Source: Bacillota bacterium (lineage in GTDB: Bacteria > Bacillota > Clostridia > Lachnospirales > Lachnospiraceae). From it: DNA of 6,699 nt. A program made the translations under genes and the position numbers. The DNA lies in contig JAEWRS010000012.1 in the NCBI GenBank assembly GCA_023398855.1, positions 1-6,699 on the forward strand, written 5' to 3'. The notes below the pieces were generated by a model. That model saw only the letters and a list, made by a program, of their open reading frames with translations, made no database searches and was not told where the DNA came from. Positions 1-5,974 of the stretch are shown here, piece after piece (position 1 is the stretch's first letter; each line of letters opens with the position of its first letter).

Positions 1-1035
1 AGGTAATACATAGATATCAGCAGGAGTGTTCGCGCACCCCTCAATCATATGTGTATAAATATCACAGTTCTGTTTGCTGCACAACTGTGATTCCTCATTG
101 AAGAAGGTATTTTTATACCATTTTAAAAACAAACCACCATTTGTATTAATTGCCATTGTAATATAACTGCTGCCATCCACATGTCTGTAACACGGCAGTT
201 TGTTCTTAAGCATAGTCTGATCAATGGTCACACCTGGCAGTACAGTAACCATAGCATCTACAGTCCCGCAGGCATCCATCAACTGGCCTTGTCTGAGCAC
301 ACCGCTGCCAATTGCTCCGCAAGCCTGATCATGACCTCCCAGAACCACCTGGCAATCATCTCTTAGTCCTGTCAAAGCTCTGATATTTTGTTTTACAGTT
401 CCCACAATCGTTGACGCTCTGACTGGTTGAGACAGCTTTTCGATTGGTATTCCGGCGATTTTTAATATCCGTTCATCCCACTCAGGTTTTTCTAAAGACA
501 GCATCATCGTACGTCCAGCCATGGAATAATCAATAAATGGTCCCCTTCCTGTCAGCATAAAAACCACATAATCCTGTACGCAGCAGAACTTCCAGGTGTT
601 TTCATAGACCTCTGGCATATGTTCCTTGTGCCACATAATCTTATTTACTGTGTAAATTGAAGCAAAACCATTGCCAGTGCGCTGATACAGTTCCCATTCA
701 TCATAATTTTCATGCCAGAACTGATATTGCCTCAAAGTCCTGTTGTCCATGGTGACAATGATGTTATATAATGCTTTTCCATCCTTATCGATCGGAACGA
801 CCGCCTGGGCCTGAGAGGATACTGCGACTGACCTTATTTCACCGCTGCATTGTTCTGATACCTCTTGTATAACCTCATAAACCTTATTCAGATAATTTTC
901 CGGTTCCAGTTCAGACCATCCGGTCCGGGGATGAACTAAATCCACTTCCCTTCTGGCAAATGCCAGCTGTTTTCCATGGGTGTCAAAAACTGCTGCCTTT
1001 ACTCCGGAAGTACCCAAATCAATACCACAAAACAT
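1..1035 (-). CDS. FGGY-family carbohydrate kinase, 3' end beyond the window
   Basis: This gene encodes an ATP-dependent sugar kinase of the FGGY family (xylulokinase/gluconokinase/fuculokinase-like), a cytoplasmic enzyme that phosphorylates a free sugar or sugar alcohol. I translated it by hand: 345 codons are open from ATG at 1033-1035 to the left edge, with no stop. The N-terminus reads MFCGIDLGTSGVKAAVFD, the phosphate-binding loop of the first ribonuclease-H-like domain, with Asp6 where xylulokinase has its conserved Asp. The second-domain signature GGHDQACGAIGSG starts near residue 233 and places the probable catalytic base at Asp236. MDNRT at 96-100 is in the usual sugar-contact region. 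Family members are about 490-510 residues, so roughly 150 are missing from view. AAGGAGG at 1042-1048, six bases upstream, fixes the start. The gene follows an RpiR regulator with no terminator between, so the two are probably co-transcribed. The family is secure, but the substrate is not: FGGY substrate cannot be assigned from these motifs. Confidence 0.9.
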   Translation of the reverse strand, partial: MFCGIDLGTSGVKAAVFDTHGKQLAFARREVDLVHPRTGWSELEPENYLNKVYEVIQEVSEQCSGEIRSVAVSSQAQAVVPIDKDGKALYNIIVTMDNRTLRQYQFWHENYDEWELYQRTGNGFASIYTVNKIMWHKEHMPEVYENTWKFCCVQDYVVFMLTGRGPFIDYSMAGRTMMLSLEKPEWDERILKIAGIPIEKLSQPVRASTIVGTVKQNIRALTGLRDDCQVVLGGHDQACGAIGSGVLRQGQLMDACGTVDAMVTVLPGVTIDQTMLKNKLPCYRHVDGSSYITMAINTNGGLFLKWYKNTFFNEESQLCSKQNCDIYTHMIEGCANTPADIYVLP

Positions 1036-1126
1036 GTTTTCCCTCCTTTCCTGTTTTCCATAAATGTTGACCGGCTTCCATCACCTCCTCTAAAGTAATC
1101 TCTCATCTCCTGCCTTTATCACCCCC
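1036..1126 (-). promoter_or_regulatory. Kinase leader with several Shine-Dalgarno-like sites
   Basis: The 91 bases between the RpiR stop and the kinase start hold no hairpin terminator and no convincing promoter. Read on the minus strand they contain GGGGGTGATAA just after the RpiR stop, AGGAGGTGATGG at about 1079-1090, and the real kinase site AAGGAGG at 1042-1048. The first two resemble the complement of the 16S rRNA 3' end (GGAGGTGAT). The ATG at 1079-1081 would open a 20-codon frame ending at TGA 1019-1021, out of frame with the kinase and overlapping its start. This could be a translation-coupling leader peptide or a chance frame; the GGAGG to ATG distance of two bases is poor for initiation. 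Confidence 0.35.
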
Positions 1127-1981
1127 TTAAATTTTCGTAGCATCCAAAGCCTTCCTTGTCTTTAATATCTCAGCATAGGATTCATCATATCGTTTGTAAG
1201 AAACACCAATATACAACATATCGATAATAGACAGTTCCGCAATTCTTGAAGATAGTGCATCACTGTTAAATGCAGTTTCATTCGATGACGTAAAAAGTAC
1301 AACTTCAGCAATGTCGACAATCGGTGACCGGCCATAGTTGGTAATTGCAATGGTTCTCGCCCCTGAGTTCCTGGCGATTTCCAATGCCATCAAAATATCC
1401 TTTGACGCCCCTGAATGAGAGATGGCCACCACAACGTCCTTAGGAGTTAAGACTGACGCTGCCATTGCCTGCAGATTACTATCAGAAAAAGCCATTGCCA
1501 AATAGCCGATTTTTATAAATTTATGTTGTCCATCCAGTGCTATGCAGCCAGAGCCGCCAACACCAAAGAATAAAAGCCGCCGGCAACCCAGGATCAGATT
1601 AACCGCATCATCAATACTTTCCCGGTTAAGTACATCGCTGGTGTCTTTTAGTGACTGGATATTGGAATCAAGAATCTTATTGACAATTGTCGAAATCGTA
1701 TCATCCTTTGCAAGATGACCATAGATCTGTTGTTCCGGTTCAATGCTCTCCTGCGCAATACTGATTTTCATAGCCTGATATCCTTTATAACCAAGTTTTT
1801 GAGCATATCTTACGATTGTCGGCTCGCTGACCTCACAAGCTTCCGCTGCATCTGCAACAGACATATGAATTATGTCTCTCCGGTTGTTTTCAATAAATTC
1901 ATAAATTTTCTTTTCATTTTTCGTAATTTCAGCCAGTATTGATTGTACCCGTAACTGATAACCTGTATTTGGAAAATCCAT
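1127..1981 (-). CDS. RpiR/MurR-family transcriptional regulator (HTH plus SIS), upstream of the kinase
   Basis: This is a 284-residue cytoplasmic DNA-binding regulator of the RpiR family, whose members sense sugar phosphates. The N-terminal HTH_6-type domain covers about residues 8-80; the helix-turn-helix is near 40-64, with SEPTIVRYAQKLGYKG as the recognition part. A SIS phosphosugar-binding domain covers about 120-255. Its hallmarks are FFGVGGSG at 138-145 and VVVAISHSGASKDI at 183-196, followed by AITNYGRSPI. The length is typical. The start is supported by GAGGG at 1989-1993, seven bases upstream. A promoter at 2023-2051 serves it, with a palindrome on that promoter suggesting autoregulation. 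It is followed by the FGGY kinase, so the likely effector is the kinase product or a downstream sugar phosphate; that is inference. It shares family and length with the RpiR at 4135-4989, but the SIS cores differ clearly (GVGGSG against GIGSSS), so they probably sense different ligands. Confidence 0.93.
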   Translation of the reverse strand: MDFPNTGYQLRVQSILAEITKNEKKIYEFIENNRRDIIHMSVADAAEACEVSEPTIVRYAQKLGYKGYQAMKISIAQESIEPEQQIYGHLAKDDTISTIVNKILDSNIQSLKDTSDVLNRESIDDAVNLILGCRRLLFFGVGGSGCIALDGQHKFIKIGYLAMAFSDSNLQAMAASVLTPKDVVVAISHSGASKDILMALEIARNSGARTIAITNYGRSPIVDIAEVVLFTSSNETAFNSDALSSRIAELSIIDMLYIGVSYKRYDESYAEILKTRKALDATKI

Positions 1982-2035
1982 AGTGTATCCCTCACTTCTT
2001 ATAGCTATATATCTTTAATAGCATTATACACTATG
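1979..2035. repeat. Perfect 10-bp inverted repeat over the start codon and the -10 box
   Basis: CATAGTGTAT at 1979-1988 and its exact reverse complement ATACACTATG at 2026-2035 are separated by 37 bases. One arm includes the RpiR start codon and the other overlaps the -10 hexamer at 2023-2028. With transcription starting near 2016, the upstream arm would not be in the mRNA, so an RNA hairpin is unlikely; paired protein-binding sites are the more sensible reading. A separate 10-bp palindrome, TATAGCTATA at 2000-2009, lies between the arms. The region is AT-rich, so chance is possible. Confidence 0.4.
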
Positions 2036-2051
2036 CGTAATTAAATTACAA
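2023..2051 (-). promoter_or_regulatory. Sigma-A type promoter of the rpiR-kinase unit
   Basis: On the minus strand a -35 element TTGTAA (2046-2051, four of six matches to TTGACA) stands 17 bases from a perfect -10 TATAAT (2023-2028). AT-rich sequence upstream of the -35 resembles an UP element. Transcription would start near 2016, giving a leader of about 35 bases before the RpiR ATG at 1981. The promoter lies downstream of the 2147-2197 terminator, which fits a separate transcription unit. Confidence 0.75.
2037..2049. promoter_or_regulatory. Candidate operator: perfect 13-bp palindrome on the promoter
   Basis: The minus strand reads GTAATT-T-AATTAC, a perfect 6-1-6 palindrome. It covers most of the -35/-10 spacer and the first four bases of the -35 element, where a bound repressor would block RNA polymerase. 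RpiR-family proteins bind palindromic sites, and the regulator encoded immediately downstream is the obvious candidate. No second copy was noticed elsewhere in the window. Confidence 0.5.
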
Positions 2052-2074
2052 TATAAATATTTTATTCTGTACTT

Positions 2075-2146
2075 TTATTTCATCGCCAGGGAAAAGCCAT
2101 TTCCGCTGACTGTGACCGGGTTTCTGTGATTGCTTATGATCTCCCA
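2075..2146 (-). pseudogene. Possible remnant of a gene 3' end
   Basis: Between the terminator and the promoter a minus-strand frame reads NHRNPVTVSGNGFSLAMK and ends at TAA 2075-2077. It looks more like a protein C-terminus than random AT-rich spacer, with alternating hydrophobic residues and a glycine turn. The same frame stays open upstream only through the terminator to a stop at 2204-2206, and no start or ribosome binding site is present. It may be the decayed tail of a gene lost by rearrangement, or simply chance. No family is recognised. Confidence 0.22.
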
Positions 2147-2197
2147 TTTAAAAATAAGAGGCAGCTCCTGGTAAAAGAGCAGCCCCTTATTTTTAAA
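2147..2197 (-). terminator. Hairpin terminator of the PTS-murQ operon, probably bidirectional
   Basis: Bases 2147-2167 pair with 2177-2197 around a 9-base loop. The inner stem is GC-rich, with one A:A mismatch at 2163/2181 and a wobble position at 2159/2185. The outer 12 pairs are perfect and AT-rich, so each strand carries a T-rich run at the stem foot (TTATTTTTAAA on the minus strand). The proximal arm includes the TAA of the serine hydrolase at 2193-2195, so termination immediately follows translation. The symmetry would also stop transcription coming from the other side. Confidence 0.85.
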
Positions 2198-3209
2198 GGT
2201 TCCTTACAGCCATATTAAGATAAACTTCATTCATTTTCTTTCTCACCCTTAAGAACTCTTCATTATTCCTGCTGGGATGGATCCTGTTTGTCAGCAGAAC
2301 TAACCCATTTCTGCTCTTTAAATCCATTAATATTGAGGTTCCTGTAAAACCGGTATGATAAAGAGTATCCCTACCATATTCCTTGCTCCAGCCCAGGGTG
2401 CGTTCAAAGGTTATGATGCTGGAAAGCTTTTCAAACAGCTCCTCTCCAAACAATAGCTGGGAATGCTTTAAATACGCCTTCACAAACCTGGCCACATCCT
2501 CCAGGGTGGAGAACAAACCCGCGCTGCCGCACTGTCCCAGTAAGTAAGCCTTGGTATCGTGGACCTCTCCGCAGATGCAGCCTCTTTGCTCCGTACATTC
2601 CGTTGGAATGAAACGGTCCCTTGGGCCATGAACGAAATAAGAGGTATCCGTCATCCCAAGAGGACGGAAGATGTGCTCCTGAAAGGTCTCTTCAAGTGTG
2701 GTATGATCCACACGCTCGATGATCTTTCCTAACAGGATAAACCCCACATCAGAATACAGGAACCCTTGTCCGCCTTCCTTTTCTCTGGGCGTTGTGGAGA
2801 GGTATTCCATCAGATTGTCCCTGCTCCAGCTTTCCTTGTTCCGTATCTCCGCAGGAAGCCCGCTTGTATGAAGCAGCAATTGCTCTGCTGTTATGTCCTC
2901 ATAGGAAAACCAGTCCAGGATCTCCTTCACAGGAGCGCAAAGACTTATTGCTCCCATGTCCGCCAGCTGGAGGATCCGGGTTGCCGTTCCAATGACCTTT
3001 GTCAGCGAAGCGAGATCGTAATACATTCCTGCTTCCACATTCCGGTCACAATAGGGGGCCACTGCTCCCTGCTTTCCAGTGTACATCAGACGATATCCCT
3101 GGTCACTGATAAAGCCCAGGCTGGCTCCCCGGATAACCTGATCTCCAACCAGCTGTTTTGTCATTTCTTTCAGAATACCTTCATTCTTATTATTCCAGGC
3201 TGCTTCCAT
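2193..3209 (-). CDS. Serine hydrolase of the beta-lactamase family, AmiE-like by context
   Basis: This is a 338-residue serine hydrolase of the beta-lactamase/penicillin-binding fold (Pfam Beta-lactamase, PF00144). The nucleophile motif is SLTK at residues 68-71, in YYDLASLTKVIG. The second motif is YSD at 152-154, where many relatives have YxN. LLLHTSGLP at 111-119 is typical of the family, and the third motif is HTG at 285-287, replacing KTG. LTNRIHPSR follows near residue 287 onward. There is no signal peptide or membrane anchor, so it is probably cytoplasmic. In Bacillus subtilis the murQ operon encodes AmiE (YbbE), an N-acetylmuramyl-L-alanine amidase of this family. The position here, overlapping murQ by 20 bases, suggests a similar peptide-removing role; that is inference. 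The start is supported by GGAG at 3219-3222, nine bases upstream and inside murQ, which points to translational coupling. An esterase or D-aminopeptidase activity cannot be excluded. Confidence 0.88.
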   Translation of the reverse strand: MEAAWNNKNEGILKEMTKQLVGDQVIRGASLGFISDQGYRLMYTGKQGAVAPYCDRNVEAGMYYDLASLTKVIGTATRILQLADMGAISLCAPVKEILDWFSYEDITAEQLLLHTSGLPAEIRNKESWSRDNLMEYLSTTPREKEGGQGFLYSDVGFILLGKIIERVDHTTLEETFQEHIFRPLGMTDTSYFVHGPRDRFIPTECTEQRGCICGEVHDTKAYLLGQCGSAGLFSTLEDVARFVKAYLKHSQLLFGEELFEKLSSIITFERTLGWSKEYGRDTLYHTGFTGTSILMDLKSRNGLVLLTNRIHPSRNNEEFLRVRKKMNEVYLNMAVRNL

Positions 3210-4125
3210 CTTTATATGCTCCGTTTTTCACAGCTTCAATGGCCTTCCTCACCTGACCGCCGGACTCTGTAAGAGCCTTTTGGGCCTGGTCTTTTTTACA
3301 GCCGCATTCGATCATCACAATGGCAGCGGCCACATCCTTGTCTGCCTCATAAAGCACCTTTAGAGCCAGCTCCTCTTCAGCACCCGTTATTTCCCCGATC
3401 ATCTTAACAGACCGCTTTATAAGCTTTTCATTGGTGGGCTGTACATGGACCATGTAGTTGCGGTATACTTTTCCAAGCCTGACCATGACCGCGGTGGAAA
3501 GCATATTAACTACCATTTTCTGGGCTGTTCCTGCCTTCATTCTGGTGGATCCGTTGATTACCTCTGGCCCCACTACCGGGGCAATGGATATATCCGCAAT
3601 ATTGGCCATGGCACTGGCCTGGTTGCAGGTGACGGAAATGGTAAGGGCACCAGTCTGCTTACCGAATTTTAATGCCGCCATTGTATAGGGCGTCCTGCCG
3701 CTGGCAGCAATGCCGATCACACAATCATCGGCTGTTAAGTTTACCCGTTTTAAATCCTCTACTGCCAGCTCTTTTGAGTCTTCTGCACCTTCCACCGCAA
3801 TATACATGGCTTCTTCTCCGCCTGCAAGAAGGCCAAAGGCCTGGGTCGGGGATACGCTGTAGGTGGGGGTCAGTTCCACGGCATCCAGTGTGCCCATCCG
3901 TCCGGAGGATCCTGCACCGCAGTAAATAATCCGTCCGCCTTTTTTGAAACGCTCCACAATGGAATCCACTGCTTCTGCGATCTGGGGAAGCACCTTTTCT
4001 ACTGCTTTTGCCACTTTTTTGTCTTCATTATTTATTATAGTTACGATTTCCAATGAATCCAGCCTGTCAATATTCCCTGTGGATTCATTGGTTAATTCTG
4101 TTGTAAGCTTATCTATATTGCACAT
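3190..4125 (-). CDS. murQ: N-acetylmuramic acid 6-phosphate etherase
   Basis: MurQ cleaves the lactyl ether of MurNAc-6-phosphate, giving GlcNAc-6-phosphate and D-lactate, in the cytoplasm during peptidoglycan recycling. The protein is 311 residues; the E. coli enzyme is 298. The SIS domain begins with CGAGSSGRMGTLDAVELTPT at 69-88, where Glu84 lines up with the catalytic Glu83 of E. coli. EGAEDS at 112-117 carries Glu115, matching the second conserved Glu114. IAASGRTPYTMAAL at 139-152 and GPEVINGSTRMKAGTAQK at 186-203 are the family signatures. A small helical C-terminal domain (about 245-300) is also typical. All key residues are present and the frame is intact. GAGGAG at 4130-4135, four bases upstream, supports the start and overlaps the stop codon of the regulator before it, nine bases away. 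The PTS genes upstream would supply the phosphorylated substrate. The identification is secure. Confidence 0.97.
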   Translation of the reverse strand: MCNIDKLTTELTNESTGNIDRLDSLEIVTIINNEDKKVAKAVEKVLPQIAEAVDSIVERFKKGGRIIYCGAGSSGRMGTLDAVELTPTYSVSPTQAFGLLAGGEEAMYIAVEGAEDSKELAVEDLKRVNLTADDCVIGIAASGRTPYTMAALKFGKQTGALTISVTCNQASAMANIADISIAPVVGPEVINGSTRMKAGTAQKMVVNMLSTAVMVRLGKVYRNYMVHVQPTNEKLIKRSVKMIGEITGAEEELALKVLYEADKDVAAAIVMIECGCKKDQAQKALTESGGQVRKAIEAVKNGAYKDGSSLE

Positions 4126-4134
4126 AAAACTCCT

Positions 4135-4989
4135 CTATTTTTTTATTTTCAGCCCCTCTACCATCTTTCTGGTTTTGATCAGCTCCACTTCATAATGCTC
4201 TAAATTCTCCTGGATCACTCCCATGTACAAAAGATCCGCCATCATGATGGAGGTATGAAGTGAGGTAAAGGCACCGATCCGCATGACTTTTTCATTGTCA
4301 GGCACATGGAGGCATATATCTGCAATACCCTGAAGAGGAGAATCTCCCCTGCGGGTGATTGCTATGACAGATGCCCCCTGCTTTTCTGCTGCCCTGCAGG
4401 CATATAAAATCTCCTGGGACTGTCCGCTGTAGGAAAATGCGATCACCACATCCCTATTGTCAATGTAATTAAAAAACTCTACCATCATATTGATATCCTG
4501 GTAAAAATCCGCATTGATGTCGGCCCGCTTGAGTTTATGAAACAAATCATAAGCAGGCAGGGAAGAGCTTCCGATTCCAACCAGATAAATGCGCCGGGCT
4601 TTCTTTACTTTTCCGATTGCTTTTTTTAAAGCATCTTTATCCAGCTGATAGAAAAAATCCTGAAATGCCGCATCAACCAGGGCATCCATTTTTCGGCACA
4701 GGGTATCCAAATCATCCTCTTTGGATATAATGGGATCCACCATATCTTCCTTATCGCTTTGAGCATCAGTCGCTGCAAGAGCCAGTTTAAAGCCTTCCAG
4801 CCCGTCAAAGCCAAGCTTTTGAACATAACGGATCACAGAGGCGGAGGATACCCCGCTTTTTCCTGCAATATCCACTGCTGTCATTCCAAGGCAGTTTTTG
4901 GTATCCGACAATACATAATCAGAAATCTTCTTTTCTGCTTTGCTCATTTCATTGTATTGTTCTCTTATTTTTAATCTGACTGATTCCAT
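4135..4989 (-). CDS. RpiR-family regulator of the PTS-murQ operon, MurR-like by context
   Basis: This is a 284-residue regulator with an N-terminal HTH_6-type domain (about 1-77) and a C-terminal SIS domain (about 120-255). The helix-turn-helix runs through MTAVDIAGKSGVSSASVIRY (36-55), followed by QKLGFDGLEGFK. The SIS motifs are IYLVGIGSSSLPAYD at 134-148 and VVIAFSYSGQSQEI at 181-194, then AITRRGDSPLQ. It sits directly before murQ, as RpiR-type MurR does near murQ in E. coli and Bacillus subtilis, so MurNAc-6-phosphate is the likely effector; this rests on context, not on residue-level proof. The start is set by AAGGAGG at 4994-5000, four bases upstream, within the 26-base gap after IIB. 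Being embedded inside the operon implies autoregulation through the operon promoter, which lies outside the window. No internal promoter is evident in front of it. Confidence 0.93.
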   Translation of the reverse strand: MESVRLKIREQYNEMSKAEKKISDYVLSDTKNCLGMTAVDIAGKSGVSSASVIRYVQKLGFDGLEGFKLALAATDAQSDKEDMVDPIISKEDDLDTLCRKMDALVDAAFQDFFYQLDKDALKKAIGKVKKARRIYLVGIGSSSLPAYDLFHKLKRADINADFYQDINMMVEFFNYIDNRDVVIAFSYSGQSQEILYACRAAEKQGASVIAITRRGDSPLQGIADICLHVPDNEKVMRIGAFTSLHTSIMMADLLYMGVIQENLEHYEVELIKTRKMVEGLKIKK

Positions 4990-5015
4990 TCCGCCTCCTT
5001 TAGTATCCCCTTATA

Positions 5016-5489
5016 TTACAGCATGTTTATAATGGACTGGTCCGACTCATTGGGCAGCATCTGAGCCGTTACACATACTCCCAGCCCTATCATCTCCCGG
5101 ATATCCCTTTCATCCTCTTCCGTCAGGTTCACTGACTTTTTAATGGGCCTGCTTCCTTCTCTTTTTGCCACATTTCCCACGTTAAATTCTCTTATGGGAA
5201 CATCAGAGCGAATCAGCTCCGCCATATCTCCCACGTTTTTTGTGATAAGAAATACCTTTTCTCCTTCATATGACTTTTCCGCAAATTTTTCTGCCGCCCG
5301 CTTTAAAGACAAGATAGAGAGCTTTACACCTGCCGGTTTTGCCATCTTAAGGCCAGCGATAATCATTTCATCCTTAACTGCCTCATCGTTGACCACTATG
5401 ATCCGGCTGGCTCCTACGGTATTGGTCCAAACCATGGCCACCTGACCATGGATCAGTCTTTCATCTACTCTTGCGTGCACAATTGCCAT
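5016..5489 (-). CDS. PTS mannose/fructose/sorbose-family IIB component
   Basis: This is a complete single-domain IIB protein of 157 residues, close to the family norm of about 155-165. It accepts phosphate from IIA and passes it to the sugar during transport through IIC/IID. The N-terminus reads IVHARVDERLIHGQVAMVW, the diagnostic mannose-family IIB motif, with phospho-acceptor His14. The middle section FLITKNVGDMAELI and the segment REFNVGNVAKREGSRPI are also characteristic, and the C-terminus VTAQMLPNESDQSI fits. It is cytoplasmic and has no membrane segment. The start is supported by AAAAGGAGG at 5497-5505, seven bases upstream. It lies 23 bases after IIA and 26 before the RpiR gene. Family membership is certain; sugar specificity is not readable, and the murQ linkage suggests an amino sugar such as MurNAc. 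Confidence 0.96.
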   Translation of the reverse strand: MAIVHARVDERLIHGQVAMVWTNTVGASRIIVVNDEAVKDEMIIAGLKMAKPAGVKLSILSLKRAAEKFAEKSYEGEKVFLITKNVGDMAELIRSDVPIREFNVGNVAKREGSRPIKKSVNLTEEDERDIREMIGLGVCVTAQMLPNESDQSIINML

Positions 5490-5512
5490 GGATCTTCCTC
5501 CTTTTCTTATCC

Positions 5513-5938
5513 CTATTCTTCCAGTTCACATGCTTCATCTGATGGCTGAAAATAAACCATATGCTGTTTCCCCATCTCCAGGGACGCATCCAAAAGCTCT
5601 CTTAGGTCTGAAATGATTCCTCTGGACAGGTAGGCATGGAGGACCAGAGGAAGGCTGATGCCTCCCACTACCTCCATATGTTCATGGATACCGGACATTT
5701 TCAGTCTGGAGGCCGCATTAAAGGGAGAACCTCCCATCAGGTCTGCAAGTACTGCCATGGAATCACAGTCCTTCAGCCTCCCCATCGCTGACCTTAAATT
5801 TTCTGTCAGAACTTCCGTGGAATCCTCTGGCTTAAAATCAACTGCTTCATAATATTCTGTCTCTCCTGCCAGCAGCTTTAAGCTGCTGGTCAAGCCAGAG
5901 GCATATTCCCCATGACCAGTTACTATGATTCCAATCAT
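5513..5938 (-). CDS. PTS mannose-family IIA component
   Basis: This is a 141-residue cytoplasmic phosphocarrier that takes phosphate from HPr and gives it to IIB. The N-terminus MIGIIVTGHGEYASGL carries the active-site His9, matching His10 of the E. coli mannose IIA domain. ADLMGGSPFNAA includes Asp66, the conserved partner near the active site. VVGGISLPLVL, near residues 89-99, is the third typical strand. The length fits a free-standing IIA domain. The start has a weaker ribosome site, AAGGA at 5948-5952, nine bases upstream. The gene is placed after IID and before IIB, 36 and 23 bases away. Separate IIA and IIB genes, instead of a fused IIAB, are common in Firmicutes. A 21-bp palindrome lies inside codons 18-24. 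Confidence 0.96.
   Translation of the reverse strand: MIGIIVTGHGEYASGLTSSLKLLAGETEYYEAVDFKPEDSTEVLTENLRSAMGRLKDCDSMAVLADLMGGSPFNAASRLKMSGIHEHMEVVGGISLPLVLHAYLSRGIISDLRELLDASLEMGKQHMVYFQPSDEACELEE
5869..5889. repeat. Perfect 21-bp palindrome inside the IIA gene
   Basis: CCAGCAGCTT at 5869-5878 and AAGCTGCTGG at 5880-5889 are exact reverse complements around a single central base. In the mRNA this would form a compact GC-rich hairpin about 50-70 bases after the IIA start. It encodes Ser-Ser-Leu-Lys-Leu-Leu-Ala, so protein constraint explains part of it. No U-run follows, so it is not a terminator. Function is unknown and chance is possible. Confidence 0.5.
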
Positions 5939-5974
5939 ACCACTATTTCCTTTCCTGTTTCAACTTCCATTTTT

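Noticed and set aside
181..366. Plus-strand open frame of 61 codons
   Set aside because: It lies opposite the FGGY kinase, which is continuous in its own frame with conserved motifs. The plus-strand peptide has no recognisable domain.
1004..1106. Minus-strand ATG at 1104-1106 opening a short frame across the kinase start
   Set aside because: The AGGAG directly abuts the ATG, leaving no spacing for initiation, and the peptide shows no recognisable character.
2089..2104. Small hairpin GGAAA/TTTCC upstream of the rpiR promoter
   Set aside because: Five pairs in AT-rich sequence is weak and expected by chance; no U-run or other signal accompanies it.
2766..3272. Plus-strand open frame of 168 codons
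   Set aside because: It is antisense to the serine hydrolase and the murQ end, is rich in Cys, Pro and Leu as shadow frames often are, and matches no known family. The opposite strand carries clear catalytic motifs.
3945..3958. Sequence TGAAACGCTCCACA resembling a catabolite response element
   Set aside because: It is one base short of the consensus spacing between the TG and CG parts and lies inside murQ coding sequence far from any promoter.
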